NCBI RefSeq assembly: GCF_003185895.1
Contig: NZ_QHLY01000007.1
Coordinates: 248,001 to 312,000 of the forward strand
Source: Cryobacterium arcticum
Lineage (GTDB): Bacteria > Actinomycetota > Actinomycetes > Actinomycetales > Microbacteriaceae
Reading direction: 5' to 3'
Length of the DNA: 64,000 bases
The notes under the pieces were generated by a model that was not told the origin of the DNA, made no database searches, and was given only the letters and a program-made list of their open reading frames with translations. Positions 24,546-33,030 of this stretch are shown here, in pieces (position 1 is the stretch's first letter; each line of letters begins with the position of its first letter). A program made the translations under genes and the position numbers.

Positions 24546-26032
24546 ATGCGCTGATAGAACGTGATGCCGGTCAGGAAGGTGCGCACCCGGATGCGCTCGT
24601 TCACGGCGTGCAGGGTGCCGCGTTCCGCGCTGCTCATCTCGAACGGCGTGAACCTGTAGACGTGGTCGCTGATCCGGGTGAAATGCCGCCCATCGCTGGC
24701 GCCGAGCATCACGTACGGGGTCACGATCGTGCCCGGGTAGCTGGCGCGCACGCTGTCAGCCATCAGGTCCCAACCGGGACCGGTAGTCGGCGACGTCGGT
24801 GACGGCTCGTTCGGGTGCAGCGCCTCGATGTGCACGAGCGGGTCGTGCACTGAGCGTTCGATGTGCCGCATCATCTGCGCCACGCTCGAGCCTGCGGCCA
24901 CGCGCACGTTCACGATCGCCTGCGCCTGCTCCGGTAGGGCGTTGGCCGCGGACGAACCGACCAGCTGGGTGACGGCCGCCGTGGTGCGCACAATGGCATT
25001 CGTCTCGTCACTCAGCCGGCCGAACAGGCCGAGCAGCGGCAACTTGAACAGGTCGACGTGGCGAAAGACGAAGCCGAGCAGCCCAGTGCCGTGGCCGCCG
25101 AGCGTGCGGATCATCTCCAGATTGGTCGGGGTGAAGCTGGCCGGAAACCGGCGCCGGTTGAGTCTGGTGATCGCGCGGGCCAGGCGCACCGTCGCGGTCA
25201 TCCGGGGCGGTGTCGAGGCGTGCCCGCCGGCCTGATGCACGGTAAGCCGCACCGAGCAGATGCCCTTCTCGCTCACCCCGATCACGGCGATCGGGCCGGT
25301 CACGCCGGGAAAGATGTCCTCGACGATGGCTCCGCCCTCGTCGATCACCAGGGCAGGCCGCACACCCCTCTCTTCGAGCAGGTCCACGATGGCGGATGCG
25401 CCGGTGCCCGTGGTCTCCTCGTTGTGGCCGAGGCTGAGGTAGATGTCGTGCTCCGGTTGGAAGCCCGCGAGCACCCAGGACTCGACGGCTTCGAAGAGGG
25501 CGCCGGCGGCGCCTTTGTCGTCCAGGGTGCCGCGGCCCCACAACACGTCGCCGTGCTCCTCGGTGCCCGGCTCGAGCACCGCATCGAACGGCGGATGCTG
25601 CCAGCCGGCCGCATCGGCCGCGACGACGTCGTAGTGCGCCATCAGCACGGTCGGCTCTGCGGCGGCGCCGTCATCAGCCACGCCCGGCTCGCCGGCGGCG
25701 CTCCGCCGACCGGCCCAGCGGTAGAGCAGGCTGTGGCCGGCGACGACCTCGCGGGTGAGGGCGCCATGCGTGGCGGGAAACAGCTGAGGCAGGAGCGCAA
25801 CGAAGTCGTCGAACCGCGCCCACTCCGTGACCGACTCGTCGAGCCGGGAGATCGTGGGCACCCGGATCATGGCGCGCAGACGCTCAATCGCGGCGGCGCC
25901 GTCTACCGGCGGCAACTCAATACCCGGTCGCTGTGCCCCGACCTGCGGCGCCGATTCGCTGGCGGACGCGGACTCCGACGGCGCGACAGCCGGTGCCTCG
26001 GACGGGACGGCTGGCGCAGTGGGCTCGCTCAT
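24530..26032 (-). CDS. M20-family metallopeptidase (carboxypeptidase S / PM20D1-like)
   Basis: 500 residues. After a 40-residue low-complexity leader the M20 fold shows its zinc-binding motifs: MAHYDVVAA, the bridging Asp in WGRGTLDDKG, catalytic Glu in GHNEETTGTG, VIDEGGAI, and the terminal LGASDGRHF with the last His. The pattern LMAHYDVV plus a lid insertion is that of the CPS/PM20D1 group, which hydrolyses dipeptides or N-acyl amino acids. There is no secretion signal, so it acts in the cytosol. GAGACT lies six bases upstream of the ATG on the minus strand, again fitting a leaderless transcript. Confidence 0.9.
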   Translation of the reverse strand: MSEPTAPAVPSEAPAVAPSESASASESAPQVGAQRPGIELPPVDGAAAIERLRAMIRVPTISRLDESVTEWARFDDFVALLPQLFPATHGALTREVVAGHSLLYRWAGRRSAAGEPGVADDGAAAEPTVLMAHYDVVAADAAGWQHPPFDAVLEPGTEEHGDVLWGRGTLDDKGAAGALFEAVESWVLAGFQPEHDIYLSLGHNEETTGTGASAIVDLLEERGVRPALVIDEGGAIVEDIFPGVTGPIAVIGVSEKGICSVRLTVHQAGGHASTPPRMTATVRLARAITRLNRRRFPASFTPTNLEMIRTLGGHGTGLLGFVFRHVDLFKLPLLGLFGRLSDETNAIVRTTAAVTQLVGSSAANALPEQAQAIVNVRVAAGSSVAQMMRHIERSVHDPLVHIEALHPNEPSPTSPTTGPGWDLMADSVRASYPGTIVTPYVMLGASDGRHFTRISDHVYRFTPFEMSSAERGTLHAVNERIRVRTFLTGITFYQRIVGGC

Positions 26033-26142
26033 GCGCCCAGTCTCTCAGCCGACACGGCACCGTGGCCAGATCGGCGCCCCGCGACGCGGAAAACACCTGA
26101 CGAGAACGAGCACCACCGTGGAGAGCCTCGGCTACCGATGGC

Positions 26143-26148
26143 TAGAGT
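26143..26148 (+). promoter_or_regulatory. Predicted -10 element of the DUF2207 gene (leaderless)
   Basis: TAGAGT ends six bases before ATG 26155. GAAGG in the spacer is only one base from the ATG. Confidence 0.5.
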
Positions 26149-26154
26149 GAAGGC

Positions 26155-28068
26155 ATGCGCCGACCCGTTCGCCTCCTTTTCAGCCTGGCGTTTACCACCC
26201 TCACCGTGGCCGGACTCGCGGGTCTGGCCGGCACCTCCGCGGTCGCCCAACCTGCGCCAGCACCCGCACCCGCCGTCGCGGCCGCTGCCGTGCCGGCGGT
26301 CGTGACGGCCGGCGTCGACGACTTCACCTTCGCCTCGATGCATGCCGACTACCGGCTCGGCGTCGACGCCGAGGGCCACTCCACCCTGGCGACGACCGAG
26401 ACCCTCGTGGCGCAGTTCCCCGAGACCGACCAGAACCGCGGCATCCGCCGGTTGATCCCCACCCATTATCAGGGCCAGCCGACCGGCCTGTCGATCGACA
26501 GCGTCACCGATGAGACCGGCGCGGCCAGGGAATACGAGACCGACGACGACGACGATGACACCGGAGCGGACTACCTCAGCGTCACCATCGCCGCCGACGA
26601 CTACGTGCACGGCACGCAGACCTACGTGATCAGCTACCACCAGACCAACGTCACGCTCTTTCCGGACAATGCCGACGATGAAGAGTTCTACTGGGAAGTG
26701 AAGGGCACCGGCTGGGCGCAGCCGTTCGGCACGGTCTCTGCGACCCTGCACGTGGCGCCGGAACTGGTGCCGAACCTCACCGGGCAGACCCGCTGCCTGC
26801 AGGGAGGCGCGTCATCCGCCGCGGCCTGCGACGGTCTCGACAGCGAAGCGGATGGTGACGAGTGGGTCATCGACGTCTCCGCCGCGAACCTCGGGCCGCA
26901 CGAGGGTCTCACCCTGGTGGCCGGGTTCACCGCGGGGACCTTCGTGCCGCGGGACGACTCATTCACCGCCAACCCGTTCCCCACCATCGCCCTGCTGGCT
27001 GCGCTGGTCGCCCTGGTGGCTACCGTCATCGCCGTGATCCTGCGCCGCACCCGCTGGGGTGACCGGCCGGGCCGGCCCACCATCATCGCCGAGTACCTGC
27101 CTCCAAAGGGCGTCAACCTGTTGCAGGCGGGTGATGTGCTCGGCTCCCGGGCCAGCAGCAAGGCGATCACGGCCCAGCTGCTGCAGTTCGCTGTGCGCGG
27201 CAACGTGCGCGTACTCGAAGGCGAAGGCAAGAACCACTACCTGCTCGAATTGCGCAGCCGGGAGGGCCTGGATCCCACCGAGAAGGCTGTGCTCACCGCG
27301 TTCTTCCCGACCAAGGACAAGGTCGGAACGGTTCGGGACCTCAAGAAGAAGGCCTCAAAACTGGGCACAGCCCTGCAGAAAGTGCGCAAGGACGCCCGTG
27401 CGCTGATGCTCACCGAGAACCTGCGGCAGACGATGGGCGGAGCAGCGCGCGGATGGCTGCTGACCATCGGCATCGCCGCCGGCCTGGTCGCGATCGTGGC
27501 CAGCGTGATCTCCTTCGCCACCGAGGTCGCCGGGGTGTGGCCGCTCTTGTTCCTCGTGGCCGGGCTGGCAGCTTCGATTGTTACTCTGGTGGTACTCGCC
27601 GAGGTGCGACCTCTCACCGGCAGCGGCGCGGAACTCCGCGACTACCTGAAGGGCGTCATCCTGTATATCTCGCTCGCCGAAGCCGACCGGCTGCGGGTGC
27701 TGCAAAGCCCGCAGGGCGCGTTGCGTACTCCCTACCGGCCCGACGACGGCACTATCGCCGGCGGCACGGAACCCGTGCAGGTGCTCAAACTCTATGAACG
27801 CCTGCTGCCGATCGCCGTGCTCACCGGCCAGGAAAAGGAATGGTCGACCGTGCTGGGTGACTACTACGCCGGCATCAATGAGCAGCCGGGCTGGTACGCG
27901 GGAACGGCACCGTTCAACGCCGCCTACTTCGCAACCGGGGTGGCCGCGTTCTCCACCTCGACGTCGTCGGCGTTCTCCGGCAGCGCGTCGAGCTCGTCGA
28001 GCTCGGGCATGGGCGGAGGCGGTTCCGTCGGTGGCGGCGGAGGCGGCGGCGGGGGAGGGGGCGTCTGA
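26155..28068 (+). CDS. DUF2207 membrane protein, extracytoplasmic N-terminus
   Basis: 637 residues. A signal peptide (first 32 residues, ending near SAVAQPA), an extracytoplasmic DUF2207 beta domain with a DDDDDD-like acidic loop, a membrane helix near residues 280-300 followed by basic residues, a cytoplasmic region with RASSKAITAQLLQFA, two more helices around residues 430-480, and a C-terminal tail ending in Ser- and Gly-rich repeats (GMGGGGSVGGGG). This is the standard DUF2207 architecture; the function of the family is not known. It overlaps the next gene by one base (TGATG), so the two are co-translated. Confidence 0.88.
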   Translation: MRRPVRLLFSLAFTTLTVAGLAGLAGTSAVAQPAPAPAPAVAAAAVPAVVTAGVDDFTFASMHADYRLGVDAEGHSTLATTETLVAQFPETDQNRGIRRLIPTHYQGQPTGLSIDSVTDETGAAREYETDDDDDDTGADYLSVTIAADDYVHGTQTYVISYHQTNVTLFPDNADDEEFYWEVKGTGWAQPFGTVSATLHVAPELVPNLTGQTRCLQGGASSAAACDGLDSEADGDEWVIDVSAANLGPHEGLTLVAGFTAGTFVPRDDSFTANPFPTIALLAALVALVATVIAVILRRTRWGDRPGRPTIIAEYLPPKGVNLLQAGDVLGSRASSKAITAQLLQFAVRGNVRVLEGEGKNHYLLELRSREGLDPTEKAVLTAFFPTKDKVGTVRDLKKKASKLGTALQKVRKDARALMLTENLRQTMGGAARGWLLTIGIAAGLVAIVASVISFATEVAGVWPLLFLVAGLAASIVTLVVLAEVRPLTGSGAELRDYLKGVILYISLAEADRLRVLQSPQGALRTPYRPDDGTIAGGTEPVQVLKLYERLLPIAVLTGQEKEWSTVLGDYYAGINEQPGWYAGTAPFNAAYFATGVAAFSTSTSSAFSGSASSSSSSGMGGGGSVGGGGGGGGGGGV

Positions 28069-28406
28069 TGGGCACCCCGGCAGAACCCACCTACACTCGC
28101 TCGGCGCTCGCACCCGGGCTGCTCGGCGCGATCGCGCTGCTGGCCGGCCTGGCCCTGCTCGATTCCGACAGCTTCGTGATCATCCGCTACGCCGTCAGCA
28201 TCCTCTCGCTGATCATCTGTGTCTTCGTGATCCAGGCGAAGTCGTGGTGGTGGCTGATCGGCCTGGTGCCCATCAGTATTCTGTGGAACCCGATCGTGGT
28301 GATCGAATTGCACGGCCAGGGCTGGGTCTCTGCCCAGTTCATTGCGGCCCTGGTGTTCATCATCGTGGGCGTGCGGACCAAGGTCCCCACGGCGGTGCAC
28401 CGCTAA
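28068..28406 (+). CDS. Small four-helix membrane protein (DUF6804-like)
   Basis: 112 residues with four hydrophobic segments and a conserved-looking WWWLIGLVPISILWNPI. This resembles the DUF6804 family of small membrane proteins; recognition is from memory. Its start codon overlaps the stop of the DUF2207 gene, indicating coupled translation and a shared membrane-related role that cannot be defined further. A 209-base non-coding stretch follows. Confidence 0.7.
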   Translation: MGTPAEPTYTRSALAPGLLGAIALLAGLALLDSDSFVIIRYAVSILSLIICVFVIQAKSWWWLIGLVPISILWNPIVVIELHGQGWVSAQFIAALVFIIVGVRTKVPTAVHR

Positions 28407-28615
28407 ATCCGGGCACGGGCATAGACTAAGAGCGCGTCTGGAGAACCCGGTTAGAGTCTCGACCGTGGCCCTGCAGTGATCAGTCCACTTGACTGAGCGA
28501 TGCGGCGTCACGATGCTCGATTCACAGGTTCGACGTATCGATCGCACAAGCATCCTGCGGATGCGCAACACGACGAGCGCGCATTGAGTGCTGCGCTGGT
28601 GTGAAGTGGAGAAAA

Positions 28616-30790
28616 ATGGCATACACCCGCCCCACCGGAGCGGGCCGCGCTGGCGCCGGCAGCGGTCGAACACGTCAACGTCCACGCTCCCGCGACGATG
28701 ATGCCCCGATCATCCCGATCCTCGCCCGCAAGGTGCGCGAGGTCGAAGCCAAGGCTCAGAGCGGCACCAAGCTCGGCCCCACCAACCGCACCAAGTACCA
28801 GGTCATCGCGCTGCTCATGCGCGAAGAACGCGCCAGGGTCAAGGCCGACACCGAGCTCACCGACGCCAACCGCGCCGAGCTCCTCAAACGCCTCGACGGC
28901 ATTGCTCAGATCCTCGCCAAGACCGCCGCCCGCGACACCAGTCTGATCACCCTGCTCGAACCGGATGCCGGCGTCTCCACCGTCGCGCAGCGCTTCCGCC
29001 GGGACTGGCTGCTGGAATCCGGCGCCGAGCTCAGCCCGGACGAACTCATCATCACCCGCGAACCTGAGGCCAAGCCCGAGGTGCCGCAGAACCAGGTGAT
29101 CCCGCAGTCTGTGCGGGCCCGCCAGCTGGCTAACCCGTTCCTCGCCCCCGACTTCAGTGCCGTTCAGGCAGCGCCGGTTTCCTCGGCCCGTCGCCTGGCC
29201 AACTGGGAACTGCTCGGCCCGCTGTTCAAGGCGTTCGAATACGGTTCCGGCGGCCAGGCAGCCAGCATGGATCTGCCCGAGGCCCCGAACGTCGACAGGT
29301 TCTCCCCGCGCGGCATGGAGCTCATGCGGCACCAGGCCCGCTTCATCGAGAGCGCCCGCCTCGGCCACCGCAGCTACCTCCTCGCCGACGAGCCCGGCCT
29401 CGGCAAGACCGCGCAGAGCCTGCTCGCCGCGTCCGTCGCCGGCGCTTACCCGCTGCTGGCGATCGTGCCCAACGTCGTGAAGATGAACTGGGTGCGCGAG
29501 GTGGAACTGTGGACGCCGCACCGCCGGGCCACAGTCATCCACGGCGACGGCGACACCCTCGACGCCTTCGCCGACGTCGTCGTGGTCAACTACGACGTTC
29601 TCGACCGCCACCTCGCCTGGCTTGGCACCCTCGGTTTCAAAGGCATGGTCGTCGACGAAGCGCACTTCATCAAGAACCAGCAGTCGCAGCGCTCCAAGCA
29701 CGTGCTCAGCCTCGCCGAGCAGATCCGCCGCCGCACCCCGGGTAACAACCCCCTGCTGATGGCCCTCACCGGTACCCCGCTGATCAACGACGTCGATGAC
29801 TTCCGCGCCATCTGGCAGTTCCTCGGCTGGATCGACGGCGACAAACCCACGGCCAAGCTCATGCAGCGGCTGGAAGAAACCGGGCTCACCCCCGCCGACG
29901 CCGGCTTCTACACCGCCGCCCGCTCCGCCGTGATCGACATGGGCATCGTTCGTCGCCGCAAGGTCGATGTTGCCGCCGACCTGCCCGCCAAGCGCATCGC
30001 CGACCTCCCGGTGGAGCTCGACAGCGAACTGGGCCGTTCGATCCAGAAGGCGGAGCGCGAACTCGGCGCCCGCCTGGTCAAGCGCTACAACGCCCTCGTG
30101 GCCGCACGCCACCCCGGCGTCAAGGCGCCTGTGCTCTCCGACGACGAGCGCACCGCGTACATCCGCGCCGTCGCGCACGCCGATCTCGAGGAGTCCAAGG
30201 GCACCACCACGGGTGAGAACGTGTTCACCATGGTGCGCAAGATCGGCCAGGCCAAGGCCGGCCTCGCCGCGGACTACGCCGCCCAGCTCGCGCACTCCGT
30301 GGGCAAGGTGGTGTTCTTTGCCAAGCACATCGACGTGATGGATGCCGCGGAGGAGATCTTCGCCAAGCGGGGCCTGCGCGCAGTGTCACTGCGCGGCGAC
30401 CAGAGCGCCCTGGCCCGCCAGGCGGCGATCGACTCGTTCAACACCGACCCAGAGGTCGCCATCGTGGTGTGTTCGCTCACCGCGGCCGGCGTGGGTGTGA
30501 ACCTGCAGGCCGCCTCCAACGTCGTGCTCGCCGAACTCAGCTGGACCGCAGCCGAGCAGACGCAGGCCATCGACCGGGTGCACCGCATCGGCCAGTCCGA
30601 ACCCGTGACGGCGTGGCGGATCATCGCCGCGCACACCATCGACGCGCGCATCGCCGAACTCATCGGCAGCAAGCAGGGCCTCGCGGCCCGTGCGCTCGAT
30701 GGTGCCGACGAAGACGTTTCCGCCGCCGATTCCGTGCAAGCCAGCGCGTTGGTCTACGTACTCACGCAGGCACTCAACGGAGACCTCTAA
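28616..30790 (+). CDS. SNF2-family DEAD/DEAH-type helicase-like ATPase
   Basis: 724 residues. A basic N-terminus (about 30 residues rich in Arg and Gly), a helical region, then two RecA-like domains: RHQARFIESARL, motif I LLADEPGLGKTAQS, VVDEAHFIKN (DEAH type), ALTGTPLIND, and in the second half SLTAAGVGVNLQAA and IDRVHRIGQSEPV. These are SNF2/SMARCAL1-class signatures, so the protein probably translocates on DNA or remodels protein-DNA complexes. Start ATG 28616 follows GGAGA at a good distance. The leader between the previous gene and this start holds two possible -10 hexamers (TAGACT near 28424, TAGAGT near 28452) and the short hairpin GCATCCTGCGGATGC (28550-28564). Confidence 0.88.
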   Translation: MAYTRPTGAGRAGAGSGRTRQRPRSRDDDAPIIPILARKVREVEAKAQSGTKLGPTNRTKYQVIALLMREERARVKADTELTDANRAELLKRLDGIAQILAKTAARDTSLITLLEPDAGVSTVAQRFRRDWLLESGAELSPDELIITREPEAKPEVPQNQVIPQSVRARQLANPFLAPDFSAVQAAPVSSARRLANWELLGPLFKAFEYGSGGQAASMDLPEAPNVDRFSPRGMELMRHQARFIESARLGHRSYLLADEPGLGKTAQSLLAASVAGAYPLLAIVPNVVKMNWVREVELWTPHRRATVIHGDGDTLDAFADVVVVNYDVLDRHLAWLGTLGFKGMVVDEAHFIKNQQSQRSKHVLSLAEQIRRRTPGNNPLLMALTGTPLINDVDDFRAIWQFLGWIDGDKPTAKLMQRLEETGLTPADAGFYTAARSAVIDMGIVRRRKVDVAADLPAKRIADLPVELDSELGRSIQKAERELGARLVKRYNALVAARHPGVKAPVLSDDERTAYIRAVAHADLEESKGTTTGENVFTMVRKIGQAKAGLAADYAAQLAHSVGKVVFFAKHIDVMDAAEEIFAKRGLRAVSLRGDQSALARQAAIDSFNTDPEVAIVVCSLTAAGVGVNLQAASNVVLAELSWTAAEQTQAIDRVHRIGQSEPVTAWRIIAAHTIDARIAELIGSKQGLAARALDGADEDVSAADSVQASALVYVLTQALNGDL

Positions 30791-30918
30791 CACCGGGCCG
30801 GAAGTCCCTACCCCCGGTCAGCGCCGCCGGTGTTGACTTGATTCAGGCATGAGCCCGCCACCAAGATGGGTTCGGGCATCTGCCGCAACAATATGCATGC
30901 ACTAAGGAGTAGCCAGAA

Positions 30919-31947
30919 ATGAAGATCGGTATCCTCACCAGCGGTGGAGACTGCCCAGGCCTCAATGCAGTGATTCGGGGTGCCGTCCTCAAGGGAGGCC
31001 GCGCCTACGACTCTGAATTCGTGGGTATCCGCAACGGCTGGCGAGGGCTGGTGCAGGGCGAGTTCATGAAACTCGACCGGCACAGTGTTCGTGGCCTCTC
31101 CCGCCAGGGTGGAACCATCCTCGGCAGCTCGCGCACCAACCCGTACGAGGGCGAGAACGCCGGCCCCGAGAACATCCAGAAGACGATGGATGCCGAAGGC
31201 ATCGACGCCGTCATCGCGATCGGCGGAGAGGGCACCCTCACCGCTGCCCGCCGCCTCACCGATGCCGGACTCAAGATCGTCGGCGTGCCGAAGACCATTG
31301 ACAACGACCTCGCTGCCACCGACTACTCCTTCGGCTTCAACACCGCCGTGGAAATCGCCACCGAGGCCATCGACCGCCTCCGCACCACCGCCGACTCCCA
31401 CGGTCGGTGCATGATCGTCGAGGTCATGGGCCGTCACGTGGGCTGGATCGCCCTGCACTCCGGCATGGCCGGCGGCGCCCACGCGATCCTCGTTCCCGAG
31501 CAGCCGCAGACCATCGAGCAGATTTGCGAATGGGTCGAGAGCGTCCGCGACCGCGGCCGCGCACCCGTGCTCGTCGTCTCCGAGGGCTTCCTCCTGGCCG
31601 AGATGGGCGAGGCCCACTCGCACAAGGGCCTGGACGCGTTCAACCGTCCCCGCCTCGGCGGCATCAGCGAACTCATCGCCCCGATGGTCGAAGAGCGCAC
31701 CGGCATCGAGTCACGTGCCACCGTTCTCGGCCACACCCAGCGTGGTGGCGCCCCGTCGGCCTACGACCGGGTGCTCGCCACCCGTCTCGGCATGGCAGCC
31801 GTCGACGCCGTCTTCGACGAGAAGTGGGGATCGATGGTGGCTCTCAAGGGCACTGACATCCACACCGTCAGCATCGCCGACGCCACCATGGACCTCAACC
31901 GGGTCACCCAGGCGCGTTACGACGAAGCAGCCGTGCTGTTCGGCTAA
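30919..31947 (+). CDS. pfkA: 6-phosphofructokinase, ATP-type of the mixed actinobacterial class
   Basis: 342 residues, full-length group A phosphofructokinase: GILTSGGDCPGLNAVIRG at the N-terminus, GGEGTL (102-107) and PKTIDND (124-130), MGRHVGWIALHSG, and the substrate loop LGHTQRGG. Phosphoryl-donor choice is read from two sites: Gly105 is the ATP-type residue, whereas Lys125 is the one found in pyrophosphate-dependent enzymes. The same pair occurs in the ATP-dependent Streptomyces enzyme, so ATP is the likely donor. AAGGAG (30903-30908) precedes the start. A strong terminator follows. Confidence 0.95.
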   Translation: MKIGILTSGGDCPGLNAVIRGAVLKGGRAYDSEFVGIRNGWRGLVQGEFMKLDRHSVRGLSRQGGTILGSSRTNPYEGENAGPENIQKTMDAEGIDAVIAIGGEGTLTAARRLTDAGLKIVGVPKTIDNDLAATDYSFGFNTAVEIATEAIDRLRTTADSHGRCMIVEVMGRHVGWIALHSGMAGGAHAILVPEQPQTIEQICEWVESVRDRGRAPVLVVSEGFLLAEMGEAHSHKGLDAFNRPRLGGISELIAPMVEERTGIESRATVLGHTQRGGAPSAYDRVLATRLGMAAVDAVFDEKWGSMVALKGTDIHTVSIADATMDLNRVTQARYDEAAVLFG

Positions 31948-31967
31948 ACCCGAGCCAGAACGTAGAA

Positions 31968-31997
31968 CTGCCCGGACGGCTTCGGCCGTCCGGGCAG
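31968..31997. terminator. Terminator of pfkA, also downstream of mycoredoxin
   Basis: Perfect 13-base-pair GC-rich stem (31968-31980 with 31985-31997) closed by a TTCG tetraloop, between the convergent pfkA and mycoredoxin genes. Confidence 0.85.
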
Positions 31998-32038
31998 TGT
32001 GCTGTGGGGATGTCGGTGGAACCTGTGGAGCAGTTGGC

Positions 32039-32302
32039 TCAGGCTGCGGGAGCGAGCTTGGCCTGCACCTGCGCGAGCGACGGGTTCGTCGCGGCGGAGC
32101 CATCCGGGAACAGGATGGTGGGCACGGTGCGGTTGCCGTTGTTCAGGCTCATCACGAGCTCAGAGGTGCCCTCGACCTCTTCGACGTTCACCTCGGTGTA
32201 GGCGATGCCGACCTTGTCGAGCTGCGTCTTCAGGCGCGAGCAGTAGCCGCACCATGTGGTGGTGAACATCGTGATAGTTCCGCTCTCAGGCACAAAATCC
32301 AT
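32039..32302 (-). CDS. mrx1: Mycoredoxin (glutaredoxin-like, Cys-Gly-Tyr-Cys)
   Basis: 87 residues, a single thioredoxin-fold domain: MFTTTWCGYCSRLKTQLD carries the active-site CGYC, NRTVPTILFPDGS contains the cis-proline TVP loop, and NPSLAQVQAKL is the final helix. This matches mycoredoxin-1, which reduces mycothiol mixed disulphides in actinobacteria; the presence of mycothiol in the organism is inferred. TACGCT on the minus strand sits six bases before ATG 32302. In mycobacteria the corresponding gene is next to uvrD2; here it has moved about 13 kb away. Confidence 0.88.
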   Translation of the reverse strand: MDFVPESGTITMFTTTWCGYCSRLKTQLDKVGIAYTEVNVEEVEGTSELVMSLNNGNRTVPTILFPDGSAATNPSLAQVQAKLAPAA

Positions 32303-32308
32303 GCGTAC

Positions 32309-32314
32309 AGCGTA
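32309..32314 (-). promoter_or_regulatory. Predicted -10 element of the mycoredoxin gene (leaderless)
   Basis: TACGCT on the minus strand, six bases before ATG 32302; divergent from the NUDIX promoter about 50 bases away. Confidence 0.5.
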
Positions 32315-32363
32315 ACCGAGGTTTCGGAAAAACCGCGGGGAGCAGGGCGTCGGGCGCTCTCGC

Positions 32364-32369
32364 TACGAT
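32364..32369 (+). promoter_or_regulatory. Predicted -10 element of the MutT-like NUDIX gene (leaderless)
   Basis: TACGAT ends six bases before ATG 32376. Confidence 0.5.
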
Positions 32370-32375
32370 GAGGAC

Positions 32376-32852
32376 ATGACCGACCTGCCCCAGGTATGCG
32401 TGTGCTACCTCACCCGGATTTCGGAGACCGGTGAGCGGCAGGTGCTGCTCGGCCGTAAGAAGAAGGGCCTGGGCCTCGGCAACATCGTGGGTCTCGGCGG
32501 CAAACTCGAACCGGGGGAGTCGGCGCTGGACGCCGCCGTGCGCGAGGTCGAGGAGGAATCCGGCCTGGCCGTCACCAAGGATGCCCTGACCCCGATGGGC
32601 GTGCTCACTTACCTGTTTCCGCACCGCACCGCGTGGAGCCAGCGCTCGAATGTTTTCGTCACCGACGTGTGGAGCGGGGTGCCGCGGGAATCGGACGAGT
32701 TGAACCCGCAGTGGTTCACCATCGCCGACCTGCCCGTGGACGATATGTGGGATGACGCCCGGCACTGGCTGCCCGGGGTGCTTGCCGGAGTGCCGGTGGA
32801 GGCTACCTTCACCTTCGGCGAAGATCTCGCCACAGTCGTAGCCCGTAGCTGA
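32376..32852 (+). CDS. MutT/MTH1-like NUDIX hydrolase (8-oxo-dGTP diphosphatase candidate)
   Basis: 158 residues, one NUDIX domain. The NUDIX box is complete: GGKLEPGESALDAAVREVEE followed by ESGL. The segment GRKKKGLGLGNIVGLGGKL before the box and W-rich end (ELNPQWFTIADLPVDDMWDD) resemble human MTH1, which sanitises oxidised purine nucleotides. Substrate assignment is inference from that similarity. The gene is divergent from mycoredoxin; both are plausible oxidative-stress genes, although the sequence shows no shared operator. Confidence 0.85.
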   Translation: MTDLPQVCVCYLTRISETGERQVLLGRKKKGLGLGNIVGLGGKLEPGESALDAAVREVEEESGLAVTKDALTPMGVLTYLFPHRTAWSQRSNVFVTDVWSGVPRESDELNPQWFTIADLPVDDMWDDARHWLPGVLAGVPVEATFTFGEDLATVVARS

Positions 32853-32870
32853 CCTGGCAACGTGTTATCT

Positions 32871-32907
32871 GAACCTTAGGAAAACACCCGCCGAACGTTT
32901 CCTGAAT
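32871..32907 (-). promoter_or_regulatory. Possible PHO-box-like operator upstream of the phosphate transporter
   Basis: GAAC, AAAC, GAAC and GAAT occur at 32871, 32882, 32893 and 32904, that is every 11 bases. Read on the minus strand these are GTTC-type units (GTTCAGATAAC, GTTTTCCTAAG, GTTCGGCGGGT, ATTCAGGAAAC), resembling the 11-base direct repeats bound by PhoP in streptomycetes. Match beyond the four-base cores is weak. Confidence 0.35.
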
Positions 32908-33030
32908 TGACCTGCCCGCCTCGGGCTGTCAGGATCAACGGGGCCCGGTTTCGAGCCAGCCATGTCTCTCGTGCCTGCCGGGTCTGTAAACCGGAGTGCG
33001 GCCCGGGATGAATCACTAGGAAAGACGCCG

